From NCBI GenBank assembly GCA_937864005.1, contig CALMIL010000052.1:1-36371 (forward strand): a DNA stretch of 36,371 nt, in the 5' to 3' direction. Source of the DNA: an uncultured Burkholderiales bacterium. Lineage in GTDB: Bacteria; Pseudomonadota; Gammaproteobacteria; Burkholderiales; Burkholderiaceae_C. Of the stretch, positions 29,561 through 36,371 are shown in pieces (within the stretch, counting starts at the first letter, position 1; every line of letters starts with the position of its first letter). Under the pieces are notes generated by a model that was given only the letters and a program-made list of their open reading frames with translations, had not been told where the DNA came from and did not search any database. The position numbers and the translations under genes were made by a program.

Positions 29561-30874
29561 TCAGGCCTGACTTCTGGCGGACCGCGCGGCCTGCAATTCC
29601 TCGATCACACCGCCCACGGTGAAGAAGGAACCGAAGGCGATGATTCTATCAGTGGGGTCCGCCGCAGCGAGCGCGCCACGCAGTGCCAGCGCGGGCGACG
29701 CGTGGCACTCGACTGTCGCTCCGGCCGGGGCCCTGCACTCGCCCGCAGTCACGATTTCGGCATGCAAGGTCCGCAACGCCTGGGCACCGATCGCCCGCGG
29801 CGTCGGCAGATCGGTGAAGTGCCAGCTGTCGATCAGCGCTGCCATGCGGCACAGCATCTGCGCGACATCCTTGTCCTGCATCGCGCCGAAAATGGCGTGC
29901 GTGCGCGGGAAGAAGCCCATCTGATCGAGGTTGTGCGCCATTGCCGCCACCGCATGCGGGTTGTGCGCGACATCGAGCACCAGCGTCGGCTGCCCCGGAA
30001 CGATCTGGAAGCGCGCCGGCAGATCGACCCGCGCGAGCCCGACGCGGATCGCCTGCGCCGTGACCGGCAGGCGATCGCGCAGCGCCTCGAAGGCGGCCAG
30101 CACGCCGGCCGCGTTGAGCAACTGGTTGGCGCCCCGCAGCACGGGGTGCGCGAGCCCGGTGTAGCTGCGTTCGCGGCCGAACCAGTTCCACTGCTGACGA
30201 TCGCCCTCGAAGTGGAAATCGCGCCCCGAGATCCAGAGATCGGCGCCGATCGCACCCGCATGGCCGATCACGCTTTGCGGTGGCAGCGGGTCGCTGACGA
30301 TCGCCGGGCGGCCGGCACGCATGATGCCGGCCTTCTCGAACCCGATCGCCTCGCGCGTCGTGCCGAGGTAGGCCATGTGGTCGAGGGCTATGCTCGTGAT
30401 CAGGGCGCAATCGGCATCGAATGCATTGACGGCATCGAATCGTCCGCCGAGACCGACCTCGAGAATCACGAGGTCGGGCGCCTCGGCGACGAAGAGCCGC
30501 ACGATCGCGAGCAGCGTGAACTCGAAGAAGGTCAGCGGCAGGTCGCCACGCGCATTCTCGACCGCCTCGAAGTGCGGCAGCAGGGCCTCGGCCCGCACCG
30601 CGGCGCCGTTCATCCGGCAGCGCTCCTCGAAATGCACCAGATGCGGCGAGGTGTGCAGCGCGACGCGGTAGCCCGCCTGCAGCGCGATCGCCTCCAGCAT
30701 CGCGCAGCTCGACCCCTTGCCGTTCGTTCCGCCGACCGTCACGATCGGCGCATCGATGCGCAGCGCCAGACGCCGAAGCATGACCTGCACCCGCTCGAGC
30801 GTCAGATCGATGGTTCGGGGGTGCAGGCGCTCGCAATGGGCCAGCCATTCGGCGAGCGATATCGGCAAAGCCAC
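29561..30874 (-). CDS. folC: Bifunctional dihydrofolate synthase/folylpolyglutamate synthase
   Basis: The 437-residue ligase of the Mur family adds glutamate to dihydropteroate and then to folates. The ATP-binding P-loop is VGGTNGKGSS (47-56), followed by the family block TSPHLVHFEERCRMNG. LEVGLGGRFDAVNAF binds metal and substrate. The C-terminal domain carries LVLDVAHNPHAVAAM. Length fits other proteobacterial FolC (about 420-440). It lies 46 bases downstream of accD, the conserved betaproteobacterial order. Confidence 0.95.
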   Translation of the reverse strand: MALPISLAEWLAHCERLHPRTIDLTLERVQVMLRRLALRIDAPIVTVGGTNGKGSSCAMLEAIALQAGYRVALHTSPHLVHFEERCRMNGAAVRAEALLPHFEAVENARGDLPLTFFEFTLLAIVRLFVAEAPDLVILEVGLGGRFDAVNAFDADCALITSIALDHMAYLGTTREAIGFEKAGIMRAGRPAIVSDPLPPQSVIGHAGAIGADLWISGRDFHFEGDRQQWNWFGRERSYTGLAHPVLRGANQLLNAAGVLAAFEALRDRLPVTAQAIRVGLARVDLPARFQIVPGQPTLVLDVAHNPHAVAAMAHNLDQMGFFPRTHAIFGAMQDKDVAQMLCRMAALIDSWHFTDLPTPRAIGAQALRTLHAEIVTAGECRAPAGATVECHASPALALRGALAAADPTDRIIAFGSFFTVGGVIEELQAARSARSQA

Positions 30875-30920
30875 GATGCGTTGTCTTCGCCCGCGTGGGG
30901 CGCTATGCCAGAGCGGGCGA

Positions 30921-31793
30921 TCAGGCCACGGCGTCGGCGCTTTGCCGTTGCAGGATGGCGAGCGAACGCGCGATGACGGCGCGCAGCTCGCGGCGGTCGA
31001 CGATCATGTCGAGCGCGCCCTTCTGAAGCAGAAACTCGCTGCGCTGAAAACCCTCGGGAAGCTTCTCGCGCACGGTGTTCTCGATCACGCGCGCGCCGGC
31101 AAAGCCGATCCGGGCTCCGGGCTCGGCGATCACGATATCGCCGACGAAGGCGAAGCCGGCCGAGACGCCCCCCATCGTCGGATCGGTCAGGACGCTGATA
31201 TAGGGCAACCTTGCCCTCGCCAGATGGGTCAGCGCCGCATTCGTCTTGACCATCTGCATCAGGCTCAGCAGCCCCTCCTGCATCCGCGCGCCGCCCGACG
31301 AGGCAAAGCTGACGAACGGCGTCTTCTGCTCGATCGCGGCGCGCACGCCGCGCGCAAAGCGCTCGCCGACGACGGATCCCATCGAGCCGCCCATGAAATC
31401 GAATTCGAAGCAGGCGACGGTAACCGGAATCGTATGCACCGCGCCGCCCATGACGACCAAAGCATCGGTCTCGCCGGTCGTCTCGAGCGCCTCCTTCAGG
31501 CGCTCGGGGTACTTCTTGCTGTCCCTGAATTTGAGCGCGTCGACCGGCAACACCTCCTGCCCGATCTCGTAGCGGCCTTCCGGATCGAGAAAGGCATCGA
31601 GTCGCGCGCGTGCACCGATCTTGTGATGGTACGAGCACTTGGGGCAGACGTTGATGTTGTGCTCGAGGTCGGTCTTGTAGAGCACCGTTTCGCACGCCGG
31701 GCACTTGAACCAGAGGCCCTCGGGCACCGTGCGGCGCTCGGCGCGGTCATTCGGCTGGATCTTCGGCGGAAGAAGTTTTTCGAGCCAGCTCAT
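30921..31793 (-). CDS. accD: Acetyl-CoA carboxylase carboxyltransferase subunit beta
   Basis: The 290-residue subunit of carboxyltransferase, with AccA, transfers carboxyl from biotin to acetyl-CoA to make malonyl-CoA. The N-terminal zinc ribbon is Cys31, Cys34, Cys50 and Cys53 (CPACE...NVCPKC). The crotonase-like core has [22 protein letters not shown] and [16 protein letters not shown] choose the ATG at 31793: GGAG stands seven bases upstream, and [13 protein letters not shown] is the family opening. The frame is open further upstream through trpA, but that part is a shadow. Confidence 0.96.
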   Translation of the reverse strand: MSWLEKLLPPKIQPNDRAERRTVPEGLWFKCPACETVLYKTDLEHNINVCPKCSYHHKIGARARLDAFLDPEGRYEIGQEVLPVDALKFRDSKKYPERLKEALETTGETDALVVMGGAVHTIPVTVACFEFDFMGGSMGSVVGERFARGVRAAIEQKTPFVSFASSGGARMQEGLLSLMQMVKTNAALTHLARARLPYISVLTDPTMGGVSAGFAFVGDIVIAEPGARIGFAGARVIENTVREKLPEGFQRSEFLLQKGALDMIVDRRELRAVIARSLAILQRQSADAVA

Positions 31794-31860
31794 GATTGCT
31801 TCACTCCTGTGACTATTGATCCCGGCAGGCGCACATCGCCGGTCGACAAACCCGTGCAGT

Positions 31861-32694
31861 CTATCCGCCCGCAACCGGGCGCCCCGCCGCGTCGAGCGCG
31901 GCGCGGATCGAAGCCATGAACTCGGCCGCCTTGTGCGCCACGTTCTCGCGCGATTCGGTCTCGAGCAGTTGCACGAGCCGCGAGCCGATGACGACCGCGT
32001 CGGCGTCGGCGGCGACGGCCTGCGCCGTCTTCGCGTCGCTGATGCCGAAGCCGACCGCCAGCGGCACCGCAACGTGCATGCGGATGCGCGCCAGCATCTG
32101 CGCGACGGCCGCCACATCGATATGTCCCGCCCCGGTCACGCCCTTGAGCGAAACGCAATAGGCGTAGCCGCGCGCGATGCGGCCGACCTCGCGCATGCGC
32201 TCTTCGGTCGAGGTCGGCGCGAGCAGGAAGATCGGGTCGATCCCGGCCGCGGCAAGGCCGCCGGCGAACGCCTCGCACTCCTCCGGCGGGTAGTCGACGA
32301 CGAGCACGCCGTCGATGCCGGCGGCGCGCGCATCGGCGACGAAGGCGCCCGCGCCGTGGCGCTGGTCGTAGCGTTCGAACGGGTTTGCGTAGCCCATCAG
32401 CACGACCGGCGTATTCGCATCGTGAGCCCGAAACGAGCGCACGATCGCAAGCACCTGGGCGAGGCCGATGCCCTTTGCGAGCGCCCTTTCGCACGCCTTC
32501 TGGATCACCGGGCCCTCGGCCATCGGGTCCGAGAACGGGACGCCGAGCTCGATCACGTCGGCGCCGCCCCTGACGAGCGCAAGCATGATCTCGACCGTCG
32601 CATCGGCGTACGGATCGCCGGCCATCAGGTAGGGCACGAGCCCCTTGCGGCCGCGCTCGCGCAGCGCATGAAAGGTCGAGGCGATGCGGCTCAC
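31861..32694 (-). CDS. trpA: Tryptophan synthase alpha chain
   Basis: The 277-residue TIM barrel cleaves indole-3-glycerol phosphate and channels indole to TrpB. The start is a GTG at 32692-32694, overlapping the trpB stop in a GTGA junction; the protein then opens [20 protein letters not shown], as the family does. Catalytic Glu49 is present ([11 protein letters not shown]). Residue 60, Asp in the E. coli enzyme, is Glu here: MAEGPVIQ, codon GAG. The loop-6 equivalent [12 protein letters not shown] is normal. The C terminus is ordinary. Confidence 0.96.
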   Translation of the reverse strand: MSRIASTFHALRERGRKGLVPYLMAGDPYADATVEIMLALVRGGADVIELGVPFSDPMAEGPVIQKACERALAKGIGLAQVLAIVRSFRAHDANTPVVLMGYANPFERYDQRHGAGAFVADARAAGIDGVLVVDYPPEECEAFAGGLAAAGIDPIFLLAPTSTEERMREVGRIARGYAYCVSLKGVTGAGHIDVAAVAQMLARIRMHVAVPLAVGFGISDAKTAQAVAADADAVVIGSRLVQLLETESRENVAHKAAEFMASIRAALDAAGRPVAGG

Positions 32695-33932
32695 GAGCGC
32701 ACCTCCGGCGCATCGCGCCCGCCGGTCGGCGGCTGCGACAGCGCGGCGACGGTTGCGATGTCCTTGTCGCCGCGGCCGGACAGATTGACGAGCAGGTGCT
32801 GGTCGCTTCGCATCGTCGGTGCGAGCTTCATCGCATACGCGACCGCATGCGCCGATTCGAGCGCCGGGATGATGCCCTCGGCGCGGCACAGGTGGTGAAA
32901 CGCCTGCAGCGCCTCGGCGTCCGTGATGCCGACATACTCGGCGCGGCCGATCTCCTGCAGATGGGCATGCTCCGGCCCGACACCGGGATAGTCGAGTCCG
33001 GCCGAGACCGAGTGCGTCTCGGTGATCTGGCCGTTGTCGTCCTGCAGCAGATAGGTCCGGTTGCCGTGCAGCACGCCGGGCGAGCCGCGCTGCAGCGACG
33101 CCGCATGCCGGCCGCTGTCCAGCCCCAGGCCGGCCGCCTCGACACCGATCAGGCGCACGCCGGGACGGTCGATATACGGGAAGAAGATGCCGATCGCATT
33201 GCTGCCGCCACCGACGCAGGCGATCACGGCATCCGGCTGGCGGCCGATCAGTTCGGGCATCTGCACCACGCACTCGTCGCCGATCACGCGCTGGAAGTCG
33301 CGCACCATCATCGGATACGGATGCGGGCCGGCGACGGTGCCGATGATGTAGAAGGTCGTCTCGACATTCGTCACCCAGTCGCGCATCGCCTCGTTGAGCG
33401 CATCCTTCAAGGTGCGCGAACCGCTCTCCACCGGCACGACGCGCGCGCCGAGCAGGTTCATGCGGTAGACGTTGGGCGACTGGCGCTTCACATCCTCGCT
33501 GCCCATGTAGACGACGCACTCCATGCCATAGCGGGCGCAGATCGTCGCCGTCGCGACGCCGTGCTGGCCGGCGCCGGTCTCGGCGATCACGCGCCGCTTG
33601 CCCATGCGCCGCGCGAGCAGCGCCTGCCCGATCGTATTGTTGATCTTGTGCGCGCCGGTGTGGTTCAGATCCTCGCGCTTGAGGTGGATCTGCGCGCCGC
33701 CGAGTTCACGGCTGGTGCGCGCCGCGTGGTAGATCGGGCTCGGCCGGCCGACGTAGTGCGCCAGTTCGGCGCGGTATTCGGCGATGAACTCCGGATCGTC
33801 GCGAAAGCGCGCATAGGCGGCGCGCAGTTCATCAAGCGCGTGGATCAGGGTCTCGGCGACGAAGGTGCCGCCATAGGGTCCGAAATGCCCGCGCGCGTCG
33901 GGTTGGTCGTAATTCAGCATCGGAGGGGTCAA
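32691..33932 (-). CDS. trpB: Tryptophan synthase beta chain
   Basis: The 413-residue PLP enzyme condenses indole with serine. The PLP lysine is Lys96 in [15 protein letters not shown], and the catalytic glutamate is Glu118 in [12 protein letters not shown]. The cofactor phosphate loop is GGGSNAIG. The N terminus [13 protein letters not shown] is canonical. Length matches the family (about 400). It lies six bases after trpF and overlaps trpA by 4 bases, so the three genes form a tight trpFBA unit. Confidence 0.97.
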   Translation of the reverse strand: MTPPMLNYDQPDARGHFGPYGGTFVAETLIHALDELRAAYARFRDDPEFIAEYRAELAHYVGRPSPIYHAARTSRELGGAQIHLKREDLNHTGAHKINNTIGQALLARRMGKRRVIAETGAGQHGVATATICARYGMECVVYMGSEDVKRQSPNVYRMNLLGARVVPVESGSRTLKDALNEAMRDWVTNVETTFYIIGTVAGPHPYPMMVRDFQRVIGDECVVQMPELIGRQPDAVIACVGGGSNAIGIFFPYIDRPGVRLIGVEAAGLGLDSGRHAASLQRGSPGVLHGNRTYLLQDDNGQITETHSVSAGLDYPGVGPEHAHLQEIGRAEYVGITDAEALQAFHHLCRAEGIIPALESAHAVAYAMKLAPTMRSDQHLLVNLSGRGDKDIATVAALSQPPTGGRDAPEVRS

Positions 33933-33938
33933 GCGCTT

Positions 33939-34586
33939 TCAGGATTCGATCTCGCCAAGGCGGGCATCCGCTTCGCGGACGGCCTGGCAGAACCGGCGCA
34001 CCGCGGCGGCATCCTTGATGCCCTTCGCGGCCTCGACGCCGGAGCTCACGTCAACGGCCCACGGCCGTACCTGAAGGATGCCTGCAATCACATTTGCGGC
34101 ATGCAACCCACCAGACAAAACGAGCGGACGGGGCACGCCGCGAGGAACCCGAGACCAATCGAAGACCTTTCCGCCGCCGCCGAAGCCCTCGACGAAGGCG
34201 TCGAGCAGCAGGCCACGTGCGTCGTCGAAACGCTGGGCGAAGTCTAGCAAATCCACTCCCTGCGCCATGCGCACCGCACGCAGGTAGGCACGCCCCGGAA
34301 GGCGGCATTGCGCAGGCGTCTCGTCGCCGTGGAACTGCAGCAGCAAGCCGGGGATCGCCGCTGTCGCGCGATCGATGAGTGCGGGCTCGGCGTTGACGAA
34401 AAGTCCGACCGGCGTGACGAACGGCGGCAGACCCCGCGCGAGTCGTGCCGCGCGTTCGATCCCGACGCTGCGCGGGCTCTTGTCGTAGAACACGAAGCCG
34501 ACCGCATCGGCGCCCGCCTCGACTGCCGCATCGATATCGGATTCGCGGGTCAGGCCGCAGATCTTGATGCGCGTACGTGGATGCAA
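33939..34586 (-). CDS. trpF: Phosphoribosylanthranilate isomerase
   Basis: The 215-residue TIM barrel performs the third step of tryptophan synthesis from anthranilate. By comparison with characterised enzymes, the general base is Cys10 (IKICGLT) and the general acid Asp129 (LLLDAFVEGFGGGGKVFDW). LSGGLHAANV and VDVSSGVEAAKGIKD hold the substrate phosphate. The start is uncertain: the best candidate is a TTG at 34584-34586, giving MHPRTRIKICG. In-frame ATGs further upstream lie inside truA and add unrelated Arg/Ser-rich sequence. TTG with no clear ribosome-binding site suggests coupling to truA, 13 bases before. Confidence 0.93.
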   Translation of the reverse strand: MHPRTRIKICGLTRESDIDAAVEAGADAVGFVFYDKSPRSVGIERAARLARGLPPFVTPVGLFVNAEPALIDRATAAIPGLLLQFHGDETPAQCRLPGRAYLRAVRMAQGVDLLDFAQRFDDARGLLLDAFVEGFGGGGKVFDWSRVPRGVPRPLVLSGGLHAANVIAGILQVRPWAVDVSSGVEAAKGIKDAAAVRRFCQAVREADARLGEIES

Positions 34587-34599
34587 TTCGTGCCGTCGT

Positions 34600-35406
34600 T
34601 CAAGGCGGCCAGTCGCTCGCCGGGACCTGGGCCGGGATGGCCCAGTGCGCATCGTAGTACGGTCCGACGAAGTAGAGTCCGGCGGCGGCAAAGGTCGGCG
34701 CCGCCTTCGCCCGGCTGCGCGACGCCAGCACTTCGGCCATCCAGGGCGCGGCGCGCCGCCCGCTGCCGACGGCGACCAGGCAGCCGATGATGTTGCGCAC
34801 CATGTGGTGCAAGAACGCGCTGGCGTCGAAGTCGAAGCGCCAGTAGGCGCCGCGGCGCGCGATCTCGATGCTGCGCAGCGTCTTCACCGGCGACGCCGCC
34901 TGGCACTCGGCGGCGCGAAATGCGCTGAAGTCGTGCTCGCCGATCAGGGCGCGGGCCGCTTCGCGCATCGCCTGCACATCGAGCGGCTGAAAGACCCAGC
35001 CCACGAAGCCGGTCTCGAGCGCCGGCCGCACCGCAGATTCGAGCACGATATAGCGGTAGCGCCGGCCGAGCGCCGCGTTGCGCGCATGAAAGGCATCGCT
35101 CACCGGCACGCACCATTGGACGGCGATATCGTCCGGCAGGTAGCGATTCACGCCGCGCACCCACGACGCCGGCGCGCGCTGCGCGTCGGTGTCGATATGC
35201 ACGACCTGGTTGATCGCATGCACGCCGGCGTCGGTGCGCCCGGCGCACAGCGTGCGCAGCGGCCGGTCGGCGAATGTCGAGAGCGCTGCCTCGAGCTTGT
35301 CCTGCACCGTCTGCCCGTCCGGCTGGCTCTGCCAGCCGCGATAGGCCCGGCCGCGATAGCCGATGCCGAGCGCCAGTCTCACGGCCGCCGCCCCCGCGGC
35401 GGCCAC
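34600..35406 (-). CDS. truA: tRNA pseudouridine(38-40) synthase TruA
   Basis: The enzyme modifies uridines 38-40 in the anticodon arm of many tRNAs. The catalytic Asp is in the universal AGRTDAGVHA (Asp59 with this start). GWQSQPDGQTVQDKLE, RRYRYIVLE, FSAFRAAECQA and FLHHMVRNIIGCL are conserved. The GTG at 35406 gives 268 residues but begins with an Ala-rich run. A GTG at 35382 gives MRLALGIGYRG, closer to the family opening, and may be the true start. It lies between fimV and trpF as in other betaproteobacteria. Confidence 0.94.
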   Translation of the reverse strand: MAAAGAAAVRLALGIGYRGRAYRGWQSQPDGQTVQDKLEAALSTFADRPLRTLCAGRTDAGVHAINQVVHIDTDAQRAPASWVRGVNRYLPDDIAVQWCVPVSDAFHARNAALGRRYRYIVLESAVRPALETGFVGWVFQPLDVQAMREAARALIGEHDFSAFRAAECQAASPVKTLRSIEIARRGAYWRFDFDASAFLHHMVRNIIGCLVAVGSGRRAAPWMAEVLASRSRAKAAPTFAAAGLYFVGPYYDAHWAIPAQVPASDWPP

Positions 35407-35434
35407 CGTGCGCGCAGCGGCTCCCTCACCTCGA

Positions 35435-36371
35435 TCAGGTCAGCGTGCTCAGCATGCTGCGCGCCTTCGCCTGGACAGCGCCCTCGGCGCGGGAGATCAC
35501 CTCCTGCAGCAGCTCGCGTGCGCCGTCCATATCGCCGATCTGGCGAAACTCCTCCGCCAGTTCGAGCTTGCGTTCGAACGGATCGACGCCGTCCTCCTCG
35601 AGGGCGGGCAGTTCCGAGACGCGCGAATCGGTGCCGAAAGTTGCCGGCTCGGACCCCTGCGGCGTCGGCGCGGACGGCGGCGACGCCGGTGCATCGAGGT
35701 CGAGCGAGATATCGCTCAGATCGAACGCCAAGCCCATATCCTTCGGCGCCGGAACCGGCGACGGGGCGGCGGCGGGCGCCGCCGGTGCGTCGAGCGAAAG
35801 ATCGAACGACATCAGATCATCGCCCGCCGCAGGCGCCGCCGACGCCGGCATCGGCTGCGTCTTCTCGGGCAGCGGCGGCGGTGTGCCAAGGTCGAGGTCG
35901 AGGTCGAGATCGAGATCCAGATCCTCGCTAGCCGCCGGCGCCGCCGCGGCTGCGGCCGCCGTCGAACTCGCGACCATCGCGTTGAACTGCGACGGGGTCG
36001 GAAGCACCGACTGCGGCATCGTGCTCGCGCCGAGCGGCTCGGGCCCGAGGTGATCGGCATCCTGTGCCAGTGCCGGCTTGCCACCGGGCTGGTAGAGCGG
36101 ATTGTCGGGGTCGATCTGCGCGCCGAGTTCCTGCGCCGCCTTCCAATCCTCGCCCTGGCCGCCGGTCAGCGTATAGAGCTGCGTGGCGAGCAGTTCGAAG
36201 CCCTTGGTATCACGCCGCTTGGCATAGACCTCGAGCAGCTTGCTGCGGATCGCCATCCGCTCCGGCTGCGCGCGCAGCGCCTCCTTCAGGATCTCCTCGG
36301 CCTGCAGGTCGCGCCCGTAGGCGAGATAGACATCGGCCTCGGCCACCGGATCGACGTCGCCGATCGCATCG
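35435..36371 (-). CDS. fimV: FimV/HubP-type polar protein, C-terminal part (5' end outside window)
   Basis: The frame remains open to the end of the window, so the N-terminal LysM and membrane regions are not seen. The visible 311 residues hold DPVAEADVYLAYGRDLQAEEIL, a TPR-like segment typical of FimV. A long acidic, Ala/Pro-rich cytoplasmic linker follows, then the conserved C-terminal FimV domain (FERKLELAEEFRQIGDMDGAR, ELLQEVISRAEG). The linker contains six consecutive Asp-Leu pairs encoded by near-identical hexanucleotides at 35888-35923. Family knowledge: FimV/HubP organises cell poles, type IV pili and twitching motility. The gene stands upstream of truA as in Pseudomonas and Burkholderiales. 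Confidence 0.9.
   Translation of the reverse strand, partial: DAIGDVDPVAEADVYLAYGRDLQAEEILKEALRAQPERMAIRSKLLEVYAKRRDTKGFELLATQLYTLTGGQGEDWKAAQELGAQIDPDNPLYQPGGKPALAQDADHLGPEPLGASTMPQSVLPTPSQFNAMVASSTAAAAAAAPAASEDLDLDLDLDLDLGTPPPLPEKTQPMPASAAPAAGDDLMSFDLSLDAPAAPAAAPSPVPAPKDMGLAFDLSDISLDLDAPASPPSAPTPQGSEPATFGTDSRVSELPALEEDGVDPFERKLELAEEFRQIGDMDGARELLQEVISRAEGAVQAKARSMLSTLT
35888..35923 (-). repeat. Hexanucleotide repeat encoding (Asp-Leu)6 in fimV
   Basis: Six tandem copies of a GAYCTB-type hexamer, differing only at synonymous third positions, encode DLDLDLDLDLDL in the FimV linker. Copies nearest the 3' side of the plus strand have drifted to GATCTG. In-frame slippage would change linker length in steps of two residues. 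Confidence 0.7.

Noticed and set aside
31861..33519. 552-residue frame extending trpA upstream through trpB
   Set aside because: The upstream part is trpB in the wrong frame; the GTG at 32694 gives a standard TrpA.

Overview
The window is high-GC chromosomal DNA of a betaproteobacterium, most likely of the order Burkholderiales. The evidence is gene order: fimV-truA-trpF-trpB-trpA-accD-folC-SPOR protein-cvpA-purF-metZ, and rimP-nusA-infB-rbfA-truB-typA. Both are characteristic betaproteobacterial neighbourhoods. No phage, transposase, integrase or CRISPR array is visible. Species identity cannot be settled from the sequence alone.

Region 1 (1-9780, plus strand) is a polyamine uptake and catabolism cluster. 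It holds a class III aminotransferase of the putrescine type (5' end outside the window), a PotF-like periplasmic binding protein, the PotG ATPase, the PotH and PotI permeases, a DUF3138 outer-membrane protein, a PuuC-like aldehyde dehydrogenase and an EamA transporter. Read together, they suggest putrescine entry across both membranes, transamination to 4-aminobutyraldehyde, and oxidation towards GABA.

Region 2 (about 9633-13607) is a small accessory stretch between two conserved blocks. It has dusA on the minus strand, whose frame runs into the 3' end of the convergent EamA gene. Next come a RES toxin with a ParS/MbcA-type (DUF2384) antitoxin preceded by a perfect palindrome, an unrecognised protein built from a 70-residue tandem duplication, and a second EamA transporter.

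Region 3 (13608-22050, minus strand) is the transcription/translation operon rimP-nusA-infB-rbfA-truB-typA. It is preceded by a good sigma70-like promoter, with a strong intrinsic terminator almost directly after the predicted start site. That arrangement suggests attenuation. Between rimP and the divergent fabI lies about 0.9 kb with no intact gene. It contains a clear remnant of selD (selenophosphate synthetase).

Region 4 (22797-36371) begins with fabI on the plus strand, then a terminator shared with tRNA-Glu(TTC) and tRNA-Ala(GGC). The remainder is a dense minus-strand run: gltX, metZ, purF, cvpA, SPOR protein, folC, accD, trpA, trpB, trpF, truA and the C-terminal part of fimV, which leaves the window. 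Many junctions are 4-base ATGA or GTGA overlaps, which suggests translational coupling.

Most of the window is ordinary core genome. The points most worth a second look are the rimP leader attenuator, the selD relic, the RES toxin-antitoxin pair with its palindrome, the duplicated orphan protein, and the DUF3138 outer-membrane protein embedded in a polyamine operon.
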